Shown one piece after another: positions 32,862 to 42,295 of a stretch of 64,000 nt of DNA (the first letter of the stretch is position 1; each line of letters starts with the position of its first letter). The DNA lies in contig JBJLBO010000001.1 of the NCBI GenBank assembly GCA_045568115.1, forward strand, positions 434,001-498,000, given 5' to 3'. Under the pieces are notes generated by a model that searched no databases, was not told the DNA's origin, and worked only from the letters and a program-made list of their open reading frames with translations. The translations under genes and the position numbers were made by a program. Origin of the DNA: MGIIb-O1 sp002457595. GTDB lineage: Archaea; Thermoplasmatota; Poseidoniia; Poseidoniales; Thalassarchaeaceae.

Positions 32862-33719
32862 TCACTCAGAATCCAAAGACCAATCCGGTTTACGTCGCTC
32901 AAGGAAAGCAGACAAACCCTCTTGTCCCTCTCGGGAACCACGCATTTGAGTAGTCTTGTCAAGAGTCCACAGACGAAGTTCTTCATCCGTAGACATCCAT
33001 CCATCAAAAGCCATAGTCAATCTCTTTGATTCAGCCACAGCCATTGGACCAGTGGTCATTACATCAGCAGTGACCCTTGATATTGCATCATCAAAATCTA
33101 ATGGAGAAGTTACTATCTCATTCAGCCAACCAATCCTCAAACACTCATCTGCTCCAATACGTGAAGCCATCATTGAAAGACGTCGGAATTGAGCGCTACC
33201 TAATTTTCTATAGACATAAGGTCCTATTACTGCAGGAAGAATTCCTAATTTCCCTTCTGAAAGAGCGATTCTAGTATTTGGTTCACCAATACAATGGTCA
33301 ACACAGGCCACTAATCCAGCACCACCGCCTAGAGCAACTCCTTGTGCAGCACCTATGGTGAAACAGGGGTGTGACCAAAGGGAATTGAATAGACGGTCTA
33401 GACGCTGAGAATCTGCTCGATTTTCTTCCACAGAACGTGCACCAGCATCACGCATCATGTTAATGTCCGCTCCTGCACAGAAGTGCTTTCCATCACTTCG
33501 TAATATCAATACACGAAGGTAAGGCGAGCCTTCTGAATCGGTTAAGGAAAGTGTTGTACCTACAGATCTTGATTCCGTCCAAGATAGGATGTCCACTAAT
33601 TCAGATATCAATTGAACATTCAATGCATTGAACACATCACTACGCATCAGAGTAACATTGGCAACTGCTCCATTGATATTCAGCGAACACAATTCGGTTG
33701 TTGGCTTCTCATCACTCAT
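32862..33719 (-). CDS. liuC: Enoyl-CoA hydratase family, probable methylglutaconyl-CoA hydratase
   Basis: A crotonase-fold protein of about 285 residues from the ATG at 33719; a GTG at 33764 would overlap the upstream stop by 26 bases. The oxyanion-hole segments HFCAGADINMM and GVALGGGAGLVACVDH are clear, and EGKLGILPAVIGPYV carries the region of the second catalytic Glu. In leucine breakdown this enzyme hydrates 3-methylglutaconyl-CoA to HMG-CoA, the step after the carboxylase; the flanking carboxylase genes support that substrate. Other enoyl-CoA substrates remain possible. Confidence 0.85.
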   Translation of the reverse strand: MSDEKPTTELCSLNINGAVANVTLMRSDVFNALNVQLISELVDILSWTESRSVGTTLSLTDSEGSPYLRVLILRSDGKHFCAGADINMMRDAGARSVEENRADSQRLDRLFNSLWSHPCFTIGAAQGVALGGGAGLVACVDHCIGEPNTRIALSEGKLGILPAVIGPYVYRKLGSAQFRRLSMMASRIGADECLRIGWLNEIVTSPLDFDDAISRVTADVMTTGPMAVAESKRLTMAFDGWMSTDEELRLWTLDKTTQMRGSREGQEGLSAFLERRKPDWSLDSE

Positions 33720-33738
33720 TTTTGCTCTATCCAAATTA

Positions 33739-35349
33739 TCACATCCTGAATACGCCGTAGTCACTATCAGGGAATGGGGCGTTAAGTGAAGCGGAGATGG
33801 CTAGCCCTAACACATCTCTAGTGTCCCTAGGATCGATAACGCCATCATCCCATAATCGAGCAGTAGAATAGTAAGGTGAACCTTCTGTTTCATACTTGTC
33901 GAGAATAGGACGACGGAAATCTTCCAATTCACTTCCAGACATTGGAAGGAGTCCTTCTCGAGCTCTCTGATCCTGCTTGACACTAGCCAATACGTCTGCC
34001 GCTTGTGGACCACCCATTACAGATATCCTTGCATTCGGCCACATGAAAAGAAAACGAGGGTCATAGGCACGCCCACACATTCCGTAATTGCCAGCCCCAT
34101 GTGACCCACCAATTATTACAGTGAATTTGGGCACAGGAACACAAGATACGGCTGTGACTAATTTTGCTCCATCTTTGGCTATTCCACCAGATTCAGCATC
34201 ACGGCCAACCATGAAGCCGGTAATGTTCTGCAAGAAAATCAGAGGAATCCCGCGCTGGCCACACAATTCAATGAAATGAGCACCTTTGAGAGATGATTCA
34301 GAAAATAATATTCCATTGTTGGCTACAATACCAACTGGATATCCATGAATTCTAGCAAAACCACATACTAGAGTTGTACCATAGCGTGGTTTGAACTCAT
34401 GGAATCTTGAACCATCAACAAGGCGAGCTATTACCTCCTTGACGTCGTAAGGAGTTCGATTGTCTGAAGGAAGAATCCCCATCAAATCTTCAGTATCATA
34501 GGCAGGCTCCTCTACTGGCTTAACATCAAGACGCTGCTTCGGCTCAATGTTCAAGTTTTCAACTACATTTCGAACCATTCGCAAGGCTTCTTCTTCATTC
34601 TCAGCGAAATGATCAGCAACACCTGATTGACGAGTGTGAACATCAGCACCACCAAGATCCTCTGCACTTACTTCTTCACCAGTTGCAGCCTTGACTAAAG
34701 GAGGGCCTGCGAGGAAAATGGTTCCGTTACCCTTGACAATGATTGACTCATCAGACATTGCAGGTACGTAAGCCCCACCAGCAGTGCAACTGCCAAGTAC
34801 TGCTGCAACCTGAGGAATACCCTTACCCGATAGAACGGCCTGATTACGAAAAATACGGCCAAAGTGACCAATGTCAGGGAATACTTCATCCTGCATTGGA
34901 AGGAATGCTCCTCCACTATCTACCAGATAGATGCAAGGCAAATTGTTAGCATCAGAAATGTCTTGAGCCCTAATGTGTTTTTTCACTGTCATTGGGTAGT
35001 ATGAGCCGCCCTTGACGGTTGCATCGTTGGCAACAAAAAGACACTCCTTACCATGTACAACCCCAATCCCAGTGACTATTCCAGCTGAGTGCGCGCGTCC
35101 ATCATAGAGACCATTTGCAGCAAGAGAACTGAACTCTAGAAATGGACTGCCGGGGTCGCAAATTTCTGCAATTCGTTCTCGAGGTAGCATCTTTCCGCGC
35201 TTTCTATGTCGTTCGACATATTTGCCACCTCCACCATTCTTGACTGCTGCAAGATGCTCCTTGAGTTGGTCTGCTAAACCGAGATTATATTCTCGTCGAC
35301 CATGCCAATCAGCACTTCCACGGTCGACTCGGGTCGGCAATCTGTCCAT
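33739..35349 (-). CDS. liuB: Methylcrotonyl-CoA carboxylase carboxyltransferase (beta) subunit
   Basis: About 536 residues from the ATG at 35349 (a TTG at 35358 is in frame). It is very close to methylcrotonyl-CoA carboxylase beta: ERHRKRGKMLPRERIAEICDPGSPFLE, GKECLFVANDATVKGGSYYP, GGSHGAGNYGMCGRAYDPRF and PNARISVMGGPQAADVL. It moves the carboxyl group from biotin to 3-methylcrotonyl-CoA in leucine degradation. It is first in the minus-strand run liuB, liuC, biotin carboxylase, biotin carrier. Isovaleryl-CoA dehydrogenase and HMG-CoA lyase, needed for the rest of the pathway, are not in this window. Confidence 0.94.
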   Translation of the reverse strand: MDRLPTRVDRGSADWHGRREYNLGLADQLKEHLAAVKNGGGGKYVERHRKRGKMLPRERIAEICDPGSPFLEFSSLAANGLYDGRAHSAGIVTGIGVVHGKECLFVANDATVKGGSYYPMTVKKHIRAQDISDANNLPCIYLVDSGGAFLPMQDEVFPDIGHFGRIFRNQAVLSGKGIPQVAAVLGSCTAGGAYVPAMSDESIIVKGNGTIFLAGPPLVKAATGEEVSAEDLGGADVHTRQSGVADHFAENEEEALRMVRNVVENLNIEPKQRLDVKPVEEPAYDTEDLMGILPSDNRTPYDVKEVIARLVDGSRFHEFKPRYGTTLVCGFARIHGYPVGIVANNGILFSESSLKGAHFIELCGQRGIPLIFLQNITGFMVGRDAESGGIAKDGAKLVTAVSCVPVPKFTVIIGGSHGAGNYGMCGRAYDPRFLFMWPNARISVMGGPQAADVLASVKQDQRAREGLLPMSGSELEDFRRPILDKYETEGSPYYSTARLWDDGVIDPRDTRDVLGLAISASLNAPFPDSDYGVFRM

Positions 35350-35396
35350 GGCTCTCAACCCCTCAGATTGCCGTCATACCTTCAATTAAATGGATT

Positions 35397-35413
35397 CGAC
35401 ATCATAGATGTCG
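35397..35413 (-). promoter_or_regulatory. TAT-triloop hairpin upstream of liuB
   Basis: CGACATC and GATGTCG are perfect inverted repeats around a three-base loop (TAT on the minus strand), 48 bases before the liuB ATG and 18 bases after the stop of the upstream DUF63 gene. Loop and stem length match hairpins at 53777 and 58352. Confidence 0.45.
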
Positions 35414-35430
35414 TGATTATTGAGGCGGAA

Positions 35431-36729
35431 TCAAACACCCAGCATTAGTCGACCGACATCTCGTAGACCGGGTGCCATACCCACTACCATCAATGCTAGT
35501 CCAATGAGGAGACGGAGATGTTGCTGACGATGCTCGAAGTTTGCTAATGAGTAGAACCAGAAAATAATTCCACCAATAGCTAACTTTAGAACGGCAAAAG
35601 TTGCTGCTGTATCAAATAATTCGATTACCGCAGCAGATAGCACATGTTTTTCACTATAGTTGAAGAAATCTATTCCAATGTATGTAGCAAGTCCATCTAG
35701 AAACTGACCAACTACTGGAAGAAAAGCCACAGGATATGCCATCGTAGCCTTTGTTCTAAGTGATTCAATCAGATCTTTCTCTGCAGATTCTGAAGCCAAA
35801 TATTCTTCCTCAGTCATTCCAGGAGGAAGGATTCCTGCGACGATTCCCTGTGATGCAAGTTGAATCGAAGATTCGCGGCCTTGCTGAATCATAAGATAAG
35901 CAACAACGATTGGTAAACCAATGACTACTACAACAGGCCAGAAATTTAGTTGATCAGATGGAGCCCACGACATATAGGAAGCCAAACCGCCAAAGAGAAC
36001 GAGGCTTCCACCTACTCCTGTGAAATATACAGTCCTTTGAAGATCATCGAAAAAATCTCCAATATCCTTCAACCAGATTGGAGTTAGGACTCCTAATATT
36101 CCGAAAATAGCAAAAAGTGTCAAATCAATTTCTTTACTCTCAACAGTATTACTGCCACTAATCGAAATACCATAAATAAGGAATTGAGAAGAAATAAGCA
36201 CCATTGAGATTGTATTGACACGCTTAAATTTGGGAATTGAATTTTCGTTATTATTGATTATACTATATCCAGCAGCACCTGAAAGTATCACCCAACCTGC
36301 AGTTTGGAAATGTACACCTGGGCTTACAAACCAAGCCGAAAGAACCTCTCCAAACATCTGTGCATCTTCAACTACTTCACCTAAGGCTGCCCAGAGAACA
36401 AATGGTAGCAAAGCCAGTAATGTCATGTCCGAGCCATCAATACCTAGATGCCTCAACCAACCCGAAAGAGCAATTGCGAACATTGCAAGAACAATTCCAT
36501 AGGTCATTGTGTTGACCATATTGTAACCAGAATCTCCAGTCGATTCACCAATAATTGGATCGAGATAGTATTGGTAAACAAAATCAGATAGGGGATTTTC
36601 GATGTCTAACTCATGCAGAGCAAAACCTGCAAAGAACAGGGTCATGATTGCAGAAAGGGCCTTGATGACCGTTTGTTCATAGTCATACCACTCTTCAAGA
36701 TGGTTCATCATGGGTGTTCGAGCAAGCAA
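35431..36729 (-). CDS. DUF63 archaeal membrane protein
   Basis: A 432-residue protein with about nine hydrophobic helices. The archaeal DUF63 family pattern is recognisable: PFVLWAALGEVVEDAQMF near the first third and AFLPVVGQFLDGLATYIGI near the last third, each with acidic residues inside helices. The family is confined to archaea and has no known function. The start could be the ATG at 36729 or two ATGs six to seven codons later. It is upstream of liuB on the same strand with a 72-base gap. Confidence 0.82.
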   Translation of the reverse strand: MLARTPMMNHLEEWYDYEQTVIKALSAIMTLFFAGFALHELDIENPLSDFVYQYYLDPIIGESTGDSGYNMVNTMTYGIVLAMFAIALSGWLRHLGIDGSDMTLLALLPFVLWAALGEVVEDAQMFGEVLSAWFVSPGVHFQTAGWVILSGAAGYSIINNNENSIPKFKRVNTISMVLISSQFLIYGISISGSNTVESKEIDLTLFAIFGILGVLTPIWLKDIGDFFDDLQRTVYFTGVGGSLVLFGGLASYMSWAPSDQLNFWPVVVVIGLPIVVAYLMIQQGRESSIQLASQGIVAGILPPGMTEEEYLASESAEKDLIESLRTKATMAYPVAFLPVVGQFLDGLATYIGIDFFNYSEKHVLSAAVIELFDTAATFAVLKLAIGGIIFWFYSLANFEHRQQHLRLLIGLALMVVGMAPGLRDVGRLMLGV

Positions 36730-36754
36730 CCCCGCTTAGGCGTGGCGGCTCGCA

Positions 36755-37483
36755 TCATTCCTCTTCAAAGGAAATTGACTCATCTTCAGAGAGCTCAAGC
36801 ATCTCTGCAATCTCCTCTGAATTTTCGGGATCAACCTGTGCACCCTTGTAGCGTCTTTCACGGCGACGGCGCGCTTCGGCTAGTCCTGGAACCAGAGCGT
36901 CGAAGGTATCCTTGGTGTCGGTTTTTTCATCATAGGAATCAAGACTACGGGATTGCATCCGCATACGCTTTCTATCCTTCTCTAGACCATGTAAAACATT
37001 ACCATGCTCAGCACCATTGAGGATGTTCTCAATAGCTGGAGTTGCAAGTGCAAGTCCTTCTTCGTCACCTATTACAAGAACTGTGGAACCATAAATGGCC
37101 ATCTCAGTATGTGTTATTTCCTCAATCAAGCTACGTATTCTCCCATCACGGCCGATTAACCTACTTCGCATACGGCGTGTTTGGTTAGGTTGTCGCCCAA
37201 CCCACTCGCGGATGTCATACATTCGGAGGAATACTTCGTCTTCGAGTAATTTCACGGCACGTTTCGGTGCAAGACCTCGTCCAATGGCACGAATCACGTC
37301 GGGCATTTTCATTCGCAAAATTGGGTCTGCTTCTTGATGATTCCAATCTGCAAATACATCTCCCGTGTCTGATTCAATTTCAAGAGATGCACCACTAGCC
37401 TTCTCAATCATCTTACGAGTCTTACCACCTTGTCCAATTAGCACCGCAATACGGTCCTTCGGGATACGAGCAAGTAACTCCAC
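36755..37483 (-). CDS. KH-domain rRNA processing protein (Dim2/Pno1-like)
   Basis: A 242-residue protein with two KH domains: VLIGQGGKTRKMIEKASG at about 14-31 and LIGRDGRIRSLIEEITHTE at about 108-126, each with the GxxG loop. The C-terminal 60 residues are charged (RRRRERRYKG and an acidic end). It matches archaeal Dim2/Pno1, a pre-rRNA-binding assembly factor of the small subunit that works with Nob1 and Rio kinases. The start is a GTG at 37483. The order aIF1A, Rio1, KH protein is conserved in archaea. Confidence 0.88.
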   Translation of the reverse strand: MELLARIPKDRIAVLIGQGGKTRKMIEKASGASLEIESDTGDVFADWNHQEADPILRMKMPDVIRAIGRGLAPKRAVKLLEDEVFLRMYDIREWVGRQPNQTRRMRSRLIGRDGRIRSLIEEITHTEMAIYGSTVLVIGDEEGLALATPAIENILNGAEHGNVLHGLEKDRKRMRMQSRSLDSYDEKTDTKDTFDALVPGLAEARRRRERRYKGAQVDPENSEEIAEMLELSEDESISFEEE

Positions 37484-37486
37484 GAA

Positions 37487-37524
37487 GCCGGCGGGCCGAC
37501 TCCCCGTTTTAATCCCCGCCCGGC
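37487..37524 (-). other. GC-rich stem-loop between rio1 and the KH gene
   Basis: On the minus strand GCCGGGCGGG (37524-37515) can pair with CCCGCCGGC (37495-37487) as a nine-base-pair stem with one bulged G and a 19-base loop that contains the rio1 stop. It ends 3 bases before the GTG start of the KH gene. It could affect coupling of the two genes. Confidence 0.35.
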
Positions 37525-38390
37525 AGGGGTGGGTACTCAGGAACGGGTTCTTCGAGTACTCTCAATAGTGAATCTGCAAGTTGAACCTCGTATCCTTGAC
37601 GATTAATCCACTGCACAAGTCTAGTTACATCTCGAACTAAGAATTCGTTAGATGAAGGGTGAGCACTAACAACAGCCTGACCCACATCGATGATCCAAGG
37701 CTGGCCATCATACCAGAGAATGTTGTATTCACTAAAATCGGAATGTGCTAAATCACAGCTCTGCCAACATACGGCAAGAATCTCCAAAAGTTCGTCAAAA
37801 ACACCCATCGGGTCATCTACAGTAATGTCCTTTAGCCGAGGAGATGGTTCTCCTTTATCCCCAACTAAATCCATCACCAATACATTGTTGAGAATTGCTC
37901 TTGGGAGTGGAACACGAATACCGTGTTTTCGCATACGAAGCATATTTCGATACTCTTTGCGAACCCAAATCTTCACCAACTCTCGATGACGACGCTTCAA
38001 TCCACCAAATCGAGGATCTCCATCAATATATTTTGCAAGACTCTTGAATACTGCATTAGTAGTATGAAATATCTTCACTGCAGCAGGACCTTGATTGGTC
38101 GTTGCATGGAAAACGTGAGCTTCTTTACCACGAGCAATTGGATAATCAACAGTCTCAATTTCACCCAACTGCATCAGTTTATGCAAAGACATTAGTGTGG
38201 AGCGGTCAAAAACCGCATCGAATACACGACGATCTACCCAATCATACTGACCTTTTCCAAGAACGCCCTGTAATTTATCTTCAATATCACTGAACATTCG
38301 CTTGAATCGGTTTTCATTCATCCAATCATGCTGACGAGAGGACTTGAGAATCGAATCGGGATCGAATTCCTCCCAATCAGGATCAGACAT
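37509..38390 (-). CDS. rio1: Rio1-type serine kinase
   Basis: About 293 residues from the ATG at 38390 (a GTG at 38399 overlaps the aIF1A stop). The RIO fold is clear: IARGKEAHVFHA is the P-loop variant, AAVKIF holds the ATP Lys, DLAHSDFSEYNILW is the catalytic loop and WIIDVGQAV the metal loop. Rio1 is an atypical kinase/ATPase needed for late 40S/30S maturation in eukaryotes and archaea. The VRKEYRNMLRM and GIRVP segments fit Rio1 rather than Rio2, which has an N-terminal winged helix. A GGTGAG site precedes the ATG. Confidence 0.93.
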   Translation of the reverse strand: MSDPDWEEFDPDSILKSSRQHDWMNENRFKRMFSDIEDKLQGVLGKGQYDWVDRRVFDAVFDRSTLMSLHKLMQLGEIETVDYPIARGKEAHVFHATTNQGPAAVKIFHTTNAVFKSLAKYIDGDPRFGGLKRRHRELVKIWVRKEYRNMLRMRKHGIRVPLPRAILNNVLVMDLVGDKGEPSPRLKDITVDDPMGVFDELLEILAVCWQSCDLAHSDFSEYNILWYDGQPWIIDVGQAVVSAHPSSNEFLVRDVTRLVQWINRQGYEVQLADSLLRVLEEPVPEYPPLPGGD

Positions 38391-38395
38391 CTGAC

Positions 38396-38944
38396 TCACC
38401 CAAAGAATGAGTCGATGTCATCATCATCATCGTCAGCCCAAGATGAGGAAGGAGCAGGTTCTGATTCTGCTGCTTCAACTTCTTCATTCAAGTCATCAGC
38501 ACCCTCTTCTTCAACAGGCTCAGGTTGAGTCACAACCTCTTGCTCATATCTTTCTTCATCATCATCACTCAATTGATCATCAGACATACCGAATAGATCA
38601 ACAATCTCAGGAAGAACACCTTTGCGTGATAGGTAAATTGACTGTGTCTTGGTGTAACGCATACGAACATCTGCCTTTGCATCTTGGAAGTCCCAAGGCT
38701 GTAAAATGATTAGATCGCCCTCACGAACCCATTGGCGTCGGCGCATCTTTCCTGGTATTCGTGCAAGCCTGCTTTCGCCATCAGCACAAACTGCTCGGAC
38801 TCTGCGTCCACCTAGAATTTGGTCTGCAATGGCGAACATCTCATTGATTTTTTTATTCGGAAGGGGAACGCGAATTCGGTCTCCTGAGCCGGATTCAAGC
38901 CGCGCTAGCAACTCAGTATCCACACGCTCCTCACGACGGGCCAT
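38396..38944 (-). CDS. eif1a: Translation initiation factor aIF1A with acidic tail
   Basis: A 182-residue protein. Residues about 20-110 form the S1/OB-fold core of aIF1A (IRVPLPNKKINEMFAIADQILG, VRAVCADGESRLARIPGKMRRRQWVREGD given here only by its start and end, LIILQPWDFQDAKADV). Beyond it is a 70-residue tail almost wholly acidic and ending DDDDDDIDSFFG. Usual archaeal aIF1A has about 95-115 residues and no such tail, whereas eukaryotic eIF1A has an acidic C-terminal tail ending in a DI motif that binds eIF5B. It heads the aIF1A-Rio1-KH operon. Confidence 0.93.
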   Translation of the reverse strand: MARREERVDTELLARLESGSGDRIRVPLPNKKINEMFAIADQILGGRRVRAVCADGESRLARIPGKMRRRQWVREGDLIILQPWDFQDAKADVRMRYTKTQSIYLSRKGVLPEIVDLFGMSDDQLSDDDEERYEQEVVTQPEPVEEEGADDLNEEVEAAESEPAPSSSWADDDDDDIDSFFG

Positions 38945-38953
38945 TGGCCGTCG
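38934..38953 (-). promoter_or_regulatory. Hairpin enclosing the aIF1A start codon
   Basis: On the minus strand CGACGGCC and GGCCCGTCG (one bulged base) pair across a loop AAT, giving an eight-pair stem with the ATG start codon at the loop. It is inside the region where ribosomes initiate, so folding would compete with translation. Confidence 0.45.
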
Positions 38954-39008
38954 GTCGAGCGCCCCCTATGTGAAACCATGCCCTATTCTACGAGCCTTTA
39001 GTTGAGCA

Positions 39009-40664
39009 TCAAAGAGAAGATACTGCAGTATCGACGAGGTCTAGAAGATATTCTGCACCCGAACCGAAGCCAAACAATACGGTTAACAAAGCAAGTACTA
39101 GAATTGAATTTCGAAGATGCACTGCTTTACGAAGTGGTTTTGCATTTTCTGGTTCTTCAAAGAACATCACCAGACATAGTCGGAGGTAGTAAAATATTGA
39201 GATAGCACTGTTCAGAACAATAGCAAGGGCTAACCAGAATACAATATCTACAGATTCCACCCATGGAAGAATTGCTGTAACAGATTCACTCCCTGAACCA
39301 GCACTAATATTGACTATTCCATTAATCATCAGTAACTTACTGAGGAATCCAGAAAGAGGGGGCACTCCTGCTAATGAAAGCATAAAGATGAACATTGAAC
39401 CTGCAACTAATGGATCTCTACGAGCCATTCCATGTAAGTCCTCAAGTCTGTGGCTTCTTCCCTCAGTCTCAAGTAAACTGAGTACAAGGAATGCACCTAA
39501 CTTGAAAAGAACAAGAATTGTCAAGTGGAAAACGATTGCAATTAATACCAATTTAGTGGTATTCTCATCGCCAAGCCCACTTCCTATTGCAGCGATAGCT
39601 GCAAGCATATATCCAGCGTGGGCTACACTTGAGTAGGCAAGCATTCGCTTTGGATTTTCACTTGTTAAAGCAGCAAGATTACCCCAAGTCATGGTAATAA
39701 CCGCAATTATTGCAAGTAAACAGAACCAGATTGCTTCACCTTCAGAAGGCATGGCCACCCCAATTAGAACGCGGAATATTGCAACAAAACCCATTGCCTT
39801 TGAGGCAGTTGCAAGCATTCCAGCTACAGGAGACGAGGCTCCAGCATATGCATCAGGAGCTGCTAGATGGAAAGGAGCTGCACTTACCTTGAAGCCAAAG
39901 GCGACTAACATTAGACCTACACCTACAACTGCAAACGGATCTAACCCATCCATAGAAGACCATGCAACTGCTAGAGTATCGAAATCTAGATTTCCAGCCC
40001 ATAGATAGACTAGTGACATTCCATATATTCCCGTCGCTGAAGCAACTGAGCCAACAATGAAGTATTTTGCACCGGCCTCACCACCTGTAGCTTCTTCTTT
40101 GTGGAAAGCCACCAAAACATATGCTGCTAGAGAAGCTAATTCGATAGCTACAAACATGAAGAAAAGATTGTTCGCCATTGCCATTAGACTCATACCGAGT
40201 CCTACCATCATGAGTAGAATATGGAAATCAACTTGTCTACGATTATCCATTAGGCGACTGATAAGTACTGTTGTGATTTTCTCTGAATCCTTCTCAGTTG
40301 GCACACGAGTAGAGGGGCGAGATGGCATTCTGTAAGTTGTTGCAACTGCTGTAAGCAAGAGAGATGCGTAGAAAACTAAAGACATCATTCTTGAGAAAGA
40401 TGTGATTTCGATTACACCTCCTACTTCTCCACTTGTTGAGCCAATTTCAAGGTATGAATAGACCAAGGCGATTGTTAGTGCAAACATGGAAATCCATGCA
40501 GGTACTCTTGGATCTGAGGTCGCCTTGAATCTAGCTCCACCAATTAACAATGGTAGACGAGTTCTAGTCAGAGGTATGCGGAACTTGGCATCACCCAAGT
40601 TGGGCACCAAAATTGAGAGAATAATACCAGTGACCAACACCATCTCTGGTAATAGCAACTGCAT
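39009..40664 (-). CDS. nuoN: Complex I subunit N
   Basis: A 551-residue proton-pumping antiporter-like subunit with about 14 helices. Family pieces visible: FFMFVAIELASLAAYVLVAF, KYFIVGSVASATGIYGMSL, APDAYAGASSPVAGMLATASKAMGF (shown in part by its ends APDAYAG and LATASKAMG) and PKRMLAYSSVAHAGYMLA, with the Lys and Glu residues of the proton path. It is last in the operon, 17 bases after nuoM. An extra polar loop at about 105-145 (TYRMPSRPSTRVPTEKDSEK) lies between early helices. Confidence 0.95.
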   Translation of the reverse strand: MQLLLPEMVLVTGIILSILVPNLGDAKFRIPLTRTRLPLLIGGARFKATSDPRVPAWISMFALTIALVYSYLEIGSTSGEVGGVIEITSFSRMMSLVFYASLLLTAVATTYRMPSRPSTRVPTEKDSEKITTVLISRLMDNRRQVDFHILLMMVGLGMSLMAMANNLFFMFVAIELASLAAYVLVAFHKEEATGGEAGAKYFIVGSVASATGIYGMSLVYLWAGNLDFDTLAVAWSSMDGLDPFAVVGVGLMLVAFGFKVSAAPFHLAAPDAYAGASSPVAGMLATASKAMGFVAIFRVLIGVAMPSEGEAIWFCLLAIIAVITMTWGNLAALTSENPKRMLAYSSVAHAGYMLAAIAAIGSGLGDENTTKLVLIAIVFHLTILVLFKLGAFLVLSLLETEGRSHRLEDLHGMARRDPLVAGSMFIFMLSLAGVPPLSGFLSKLLMINGIVNISAGSGSESVTAILPWVESVDIVFWLALAIVLNSAISIFYYLRLCLVMFFEEPENAKPLRKAVHLRNSILVLALLTVLFGFGSGAEYLLDLVDTAVSSL

Positions 40665-40681
40665 CTCTTCTGTGGTAAATA

Positions 40682-42295
40682 TCAGGGTTCCACCCCCTTT
40701 GCATTCATTGCATCAATAAGTGTCTCAAGCATAAACTCTGTCGACCAATCAGACATCATATCCCAGAAAATGAATGGCATTATTCCAAAGAGCACCGTCA
40801 TTGCAGCGAGAATGAACATTCCTGTATTCTCATGCCATGTGATATCTCGTGGTTCTTCTCCGTGGAGAGAACCGGGGAGCACCCCTACATGTGGATCTCC
40901 TCCCTCGAAGATTGTTTTCTGCATACTGTTCAGATAGTAAACCGCGGTAATGATAAGAGTCAGTGCTGGGAATATTACTAACCAACCAAAGGTCATCCAG
41001 AATGCAATCAATACTGCAACCTCAGCAACGAATCCTGCCAATAGTGGCAATCCTAGGCTAGCCATCCAACCAAGCATCATGTGCCCAGCTAGCCAAGGAG
41101 AGTGATGTGCAATACCTCTCATCGAACCAATTTCAAGAGTATGATAATGATGCTTGAATGCCCCTGCAACTGCGAAGAGAAGTGGACTGATGATTCCATG
41201 AGCGAACATCATGAAAAGTGCTCCGGCGATTCCCAAAGGCTGCATTGTTGCGATTCCTAAGAAAATCAATCCCATATGTGATACAGAGGAGTATGCGACC
41301 ATTCTCTTTAGATTGGTTTGACCCATACAAACTACAGCACCATAGACCAAACTGGCCATTCCCAAGATAATCAACAATGGCGTGAATACGACCGTTGATT
41401 CAGGGAAGATAGTTACTGCGATTCGAATAAATCCGTAAGCACCCATCTTTAGCATGACACCTGCCAATAGCATCGAACCTGCAGTAGGTGCCTGGACGTG
41501 AGCATCGGGAAGCCAAGTGTGAACTGGGACACTCGGCATCTTTGTTGCAAACCCAATCAAGAGAAGAATCCAGACAAAGTGGCGTAATCCCTCGCTAGCA
41601 ATCAAGCCGTCACCAGCAGCTTGTGAAGTCATAGCGACGAGGTCGAAGTGATGGCCTGTGAGACTTCCACCAAGGCTTGCATCACCTGTGTTGAAGTACA
41701 TCACTAAGATTCCTATGAGCATCAAAACACTAGCAGTGAATGTGTAGATGAAGAACTTCATAGAAGCATAACGACGATCATCACCACCCCATACTAGAAT
41801 GAGGAAGAACATTGGAATCAGAGTCAATTCCCAGAATACATAGAAGACGAATAAATCTAGAACAATGAAAACTCCTAGGAGGGCTCCTTCCATAATGAGT
41901 ATTAGTGGGAAGAACAAATGTCCTTTCTTAGCATCCCATTCAACGAGCATGGAGATAGGAATTAGAAGTGCTGTTAACCAAACCATTGGGAATGAAAGGG
42001 CGTCAACACCGACAACCCAACGTACCCCAATTGGCTCTAAGACTGAGACTGGTTCGCTCTGGAAAACATAGGAACCTTGACCGATATTGAGCCAATCAAT
42101 CGAACCTATCTGGCCTAGGAATAACATTGTAGTAATTCCGAGTATGGCAATAGCCAAACCCATAGATAATGGACGAGAAATCTTCTTGATGTAATCCGAA
42201 GCACTATCTGGTACTATCTGTGGAAGAATCAGAAGAGTTAGTCCTACAACTATAGGTGATAGAGTAATGAAAGTTAGAGGGTCTTCAGTAATCAA
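40682..42295 (-). CDS. nuoM: Complex I subunit M
   Basis: A subunit of about 537 residues with about 14 helices: LIPMFFLILVWGGDDRRYAS, PVHTWLPDAHVQAPTAGS, KRMVAYSSVSHMGLIFLG and PLLFAVAGAFKHHYHT are diagnostic. I chose a TTG at 42295 that overlaps the nuoL stop (TTGA) and follows GGGGGGTGGGCG; an ATG at 42328 would extend 11 residues into the nuoL end. Pumps protons as one of three antiporter-like subunits. Confidence 0.94.
   Translation of the reverse strand: MITEDPLTFITLSPIVVGLTLLILPQIVPDSASDYIKKISRPLSMGLAIAILGITTMLFLGQIGSIDWLNIGQGSYVFQSEPVSVLEPIGVRWVVGVDALSFPMVWLTALLIPISMLVEWDAKKGHLFFPLILIMEGALLGVFIVLDLFVFYVFWELTLIPMFFLILVWGGDDRRYASMKFFIYTFTASVLMLIGILVMYFNTGDASLGGSLTGHHFDLVAMTSQAAGDGLIASEGLRHFVWILLLIGFATKMPSVPVHTWLPDAHVQAPTAGSMLLAGVMLKMGAYGFIRIAVTIFPESTVVFTPLLIILGMASLVYGAVVCMGQTNLKRMVAYSSVSHMGLIFLGIATMQPLGIAGALFMMFAHGIISPLLFAVAGAFKHHYHTLEIGSMRGIAHHSPWLAGHMMLGWMASLGLPLLAGFVAEVAVLIAFWMTFGWLVIFPALTLIITAVYYLNSMQKTIFEGGDPHVGVLPGSLHGEEPRDITWHENTGMFILAAMTVLFGIMPFIFWDMMSDWSTEFMLETLIDAMNAKGVEP

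Noticed and set aside
32473..32949. 158-codon plus-strand frame
   Set aside because: It is antisense to biotin carboxylase; composition (Ala, Ser, Pro rich) is typical of a shadow frame.
38407..38709. His/Gln/Leu-rich plus-strand frame
   Set aside because: This is the complement of the Asp/Glu codon runs in the aIF1A tail, not a gene.
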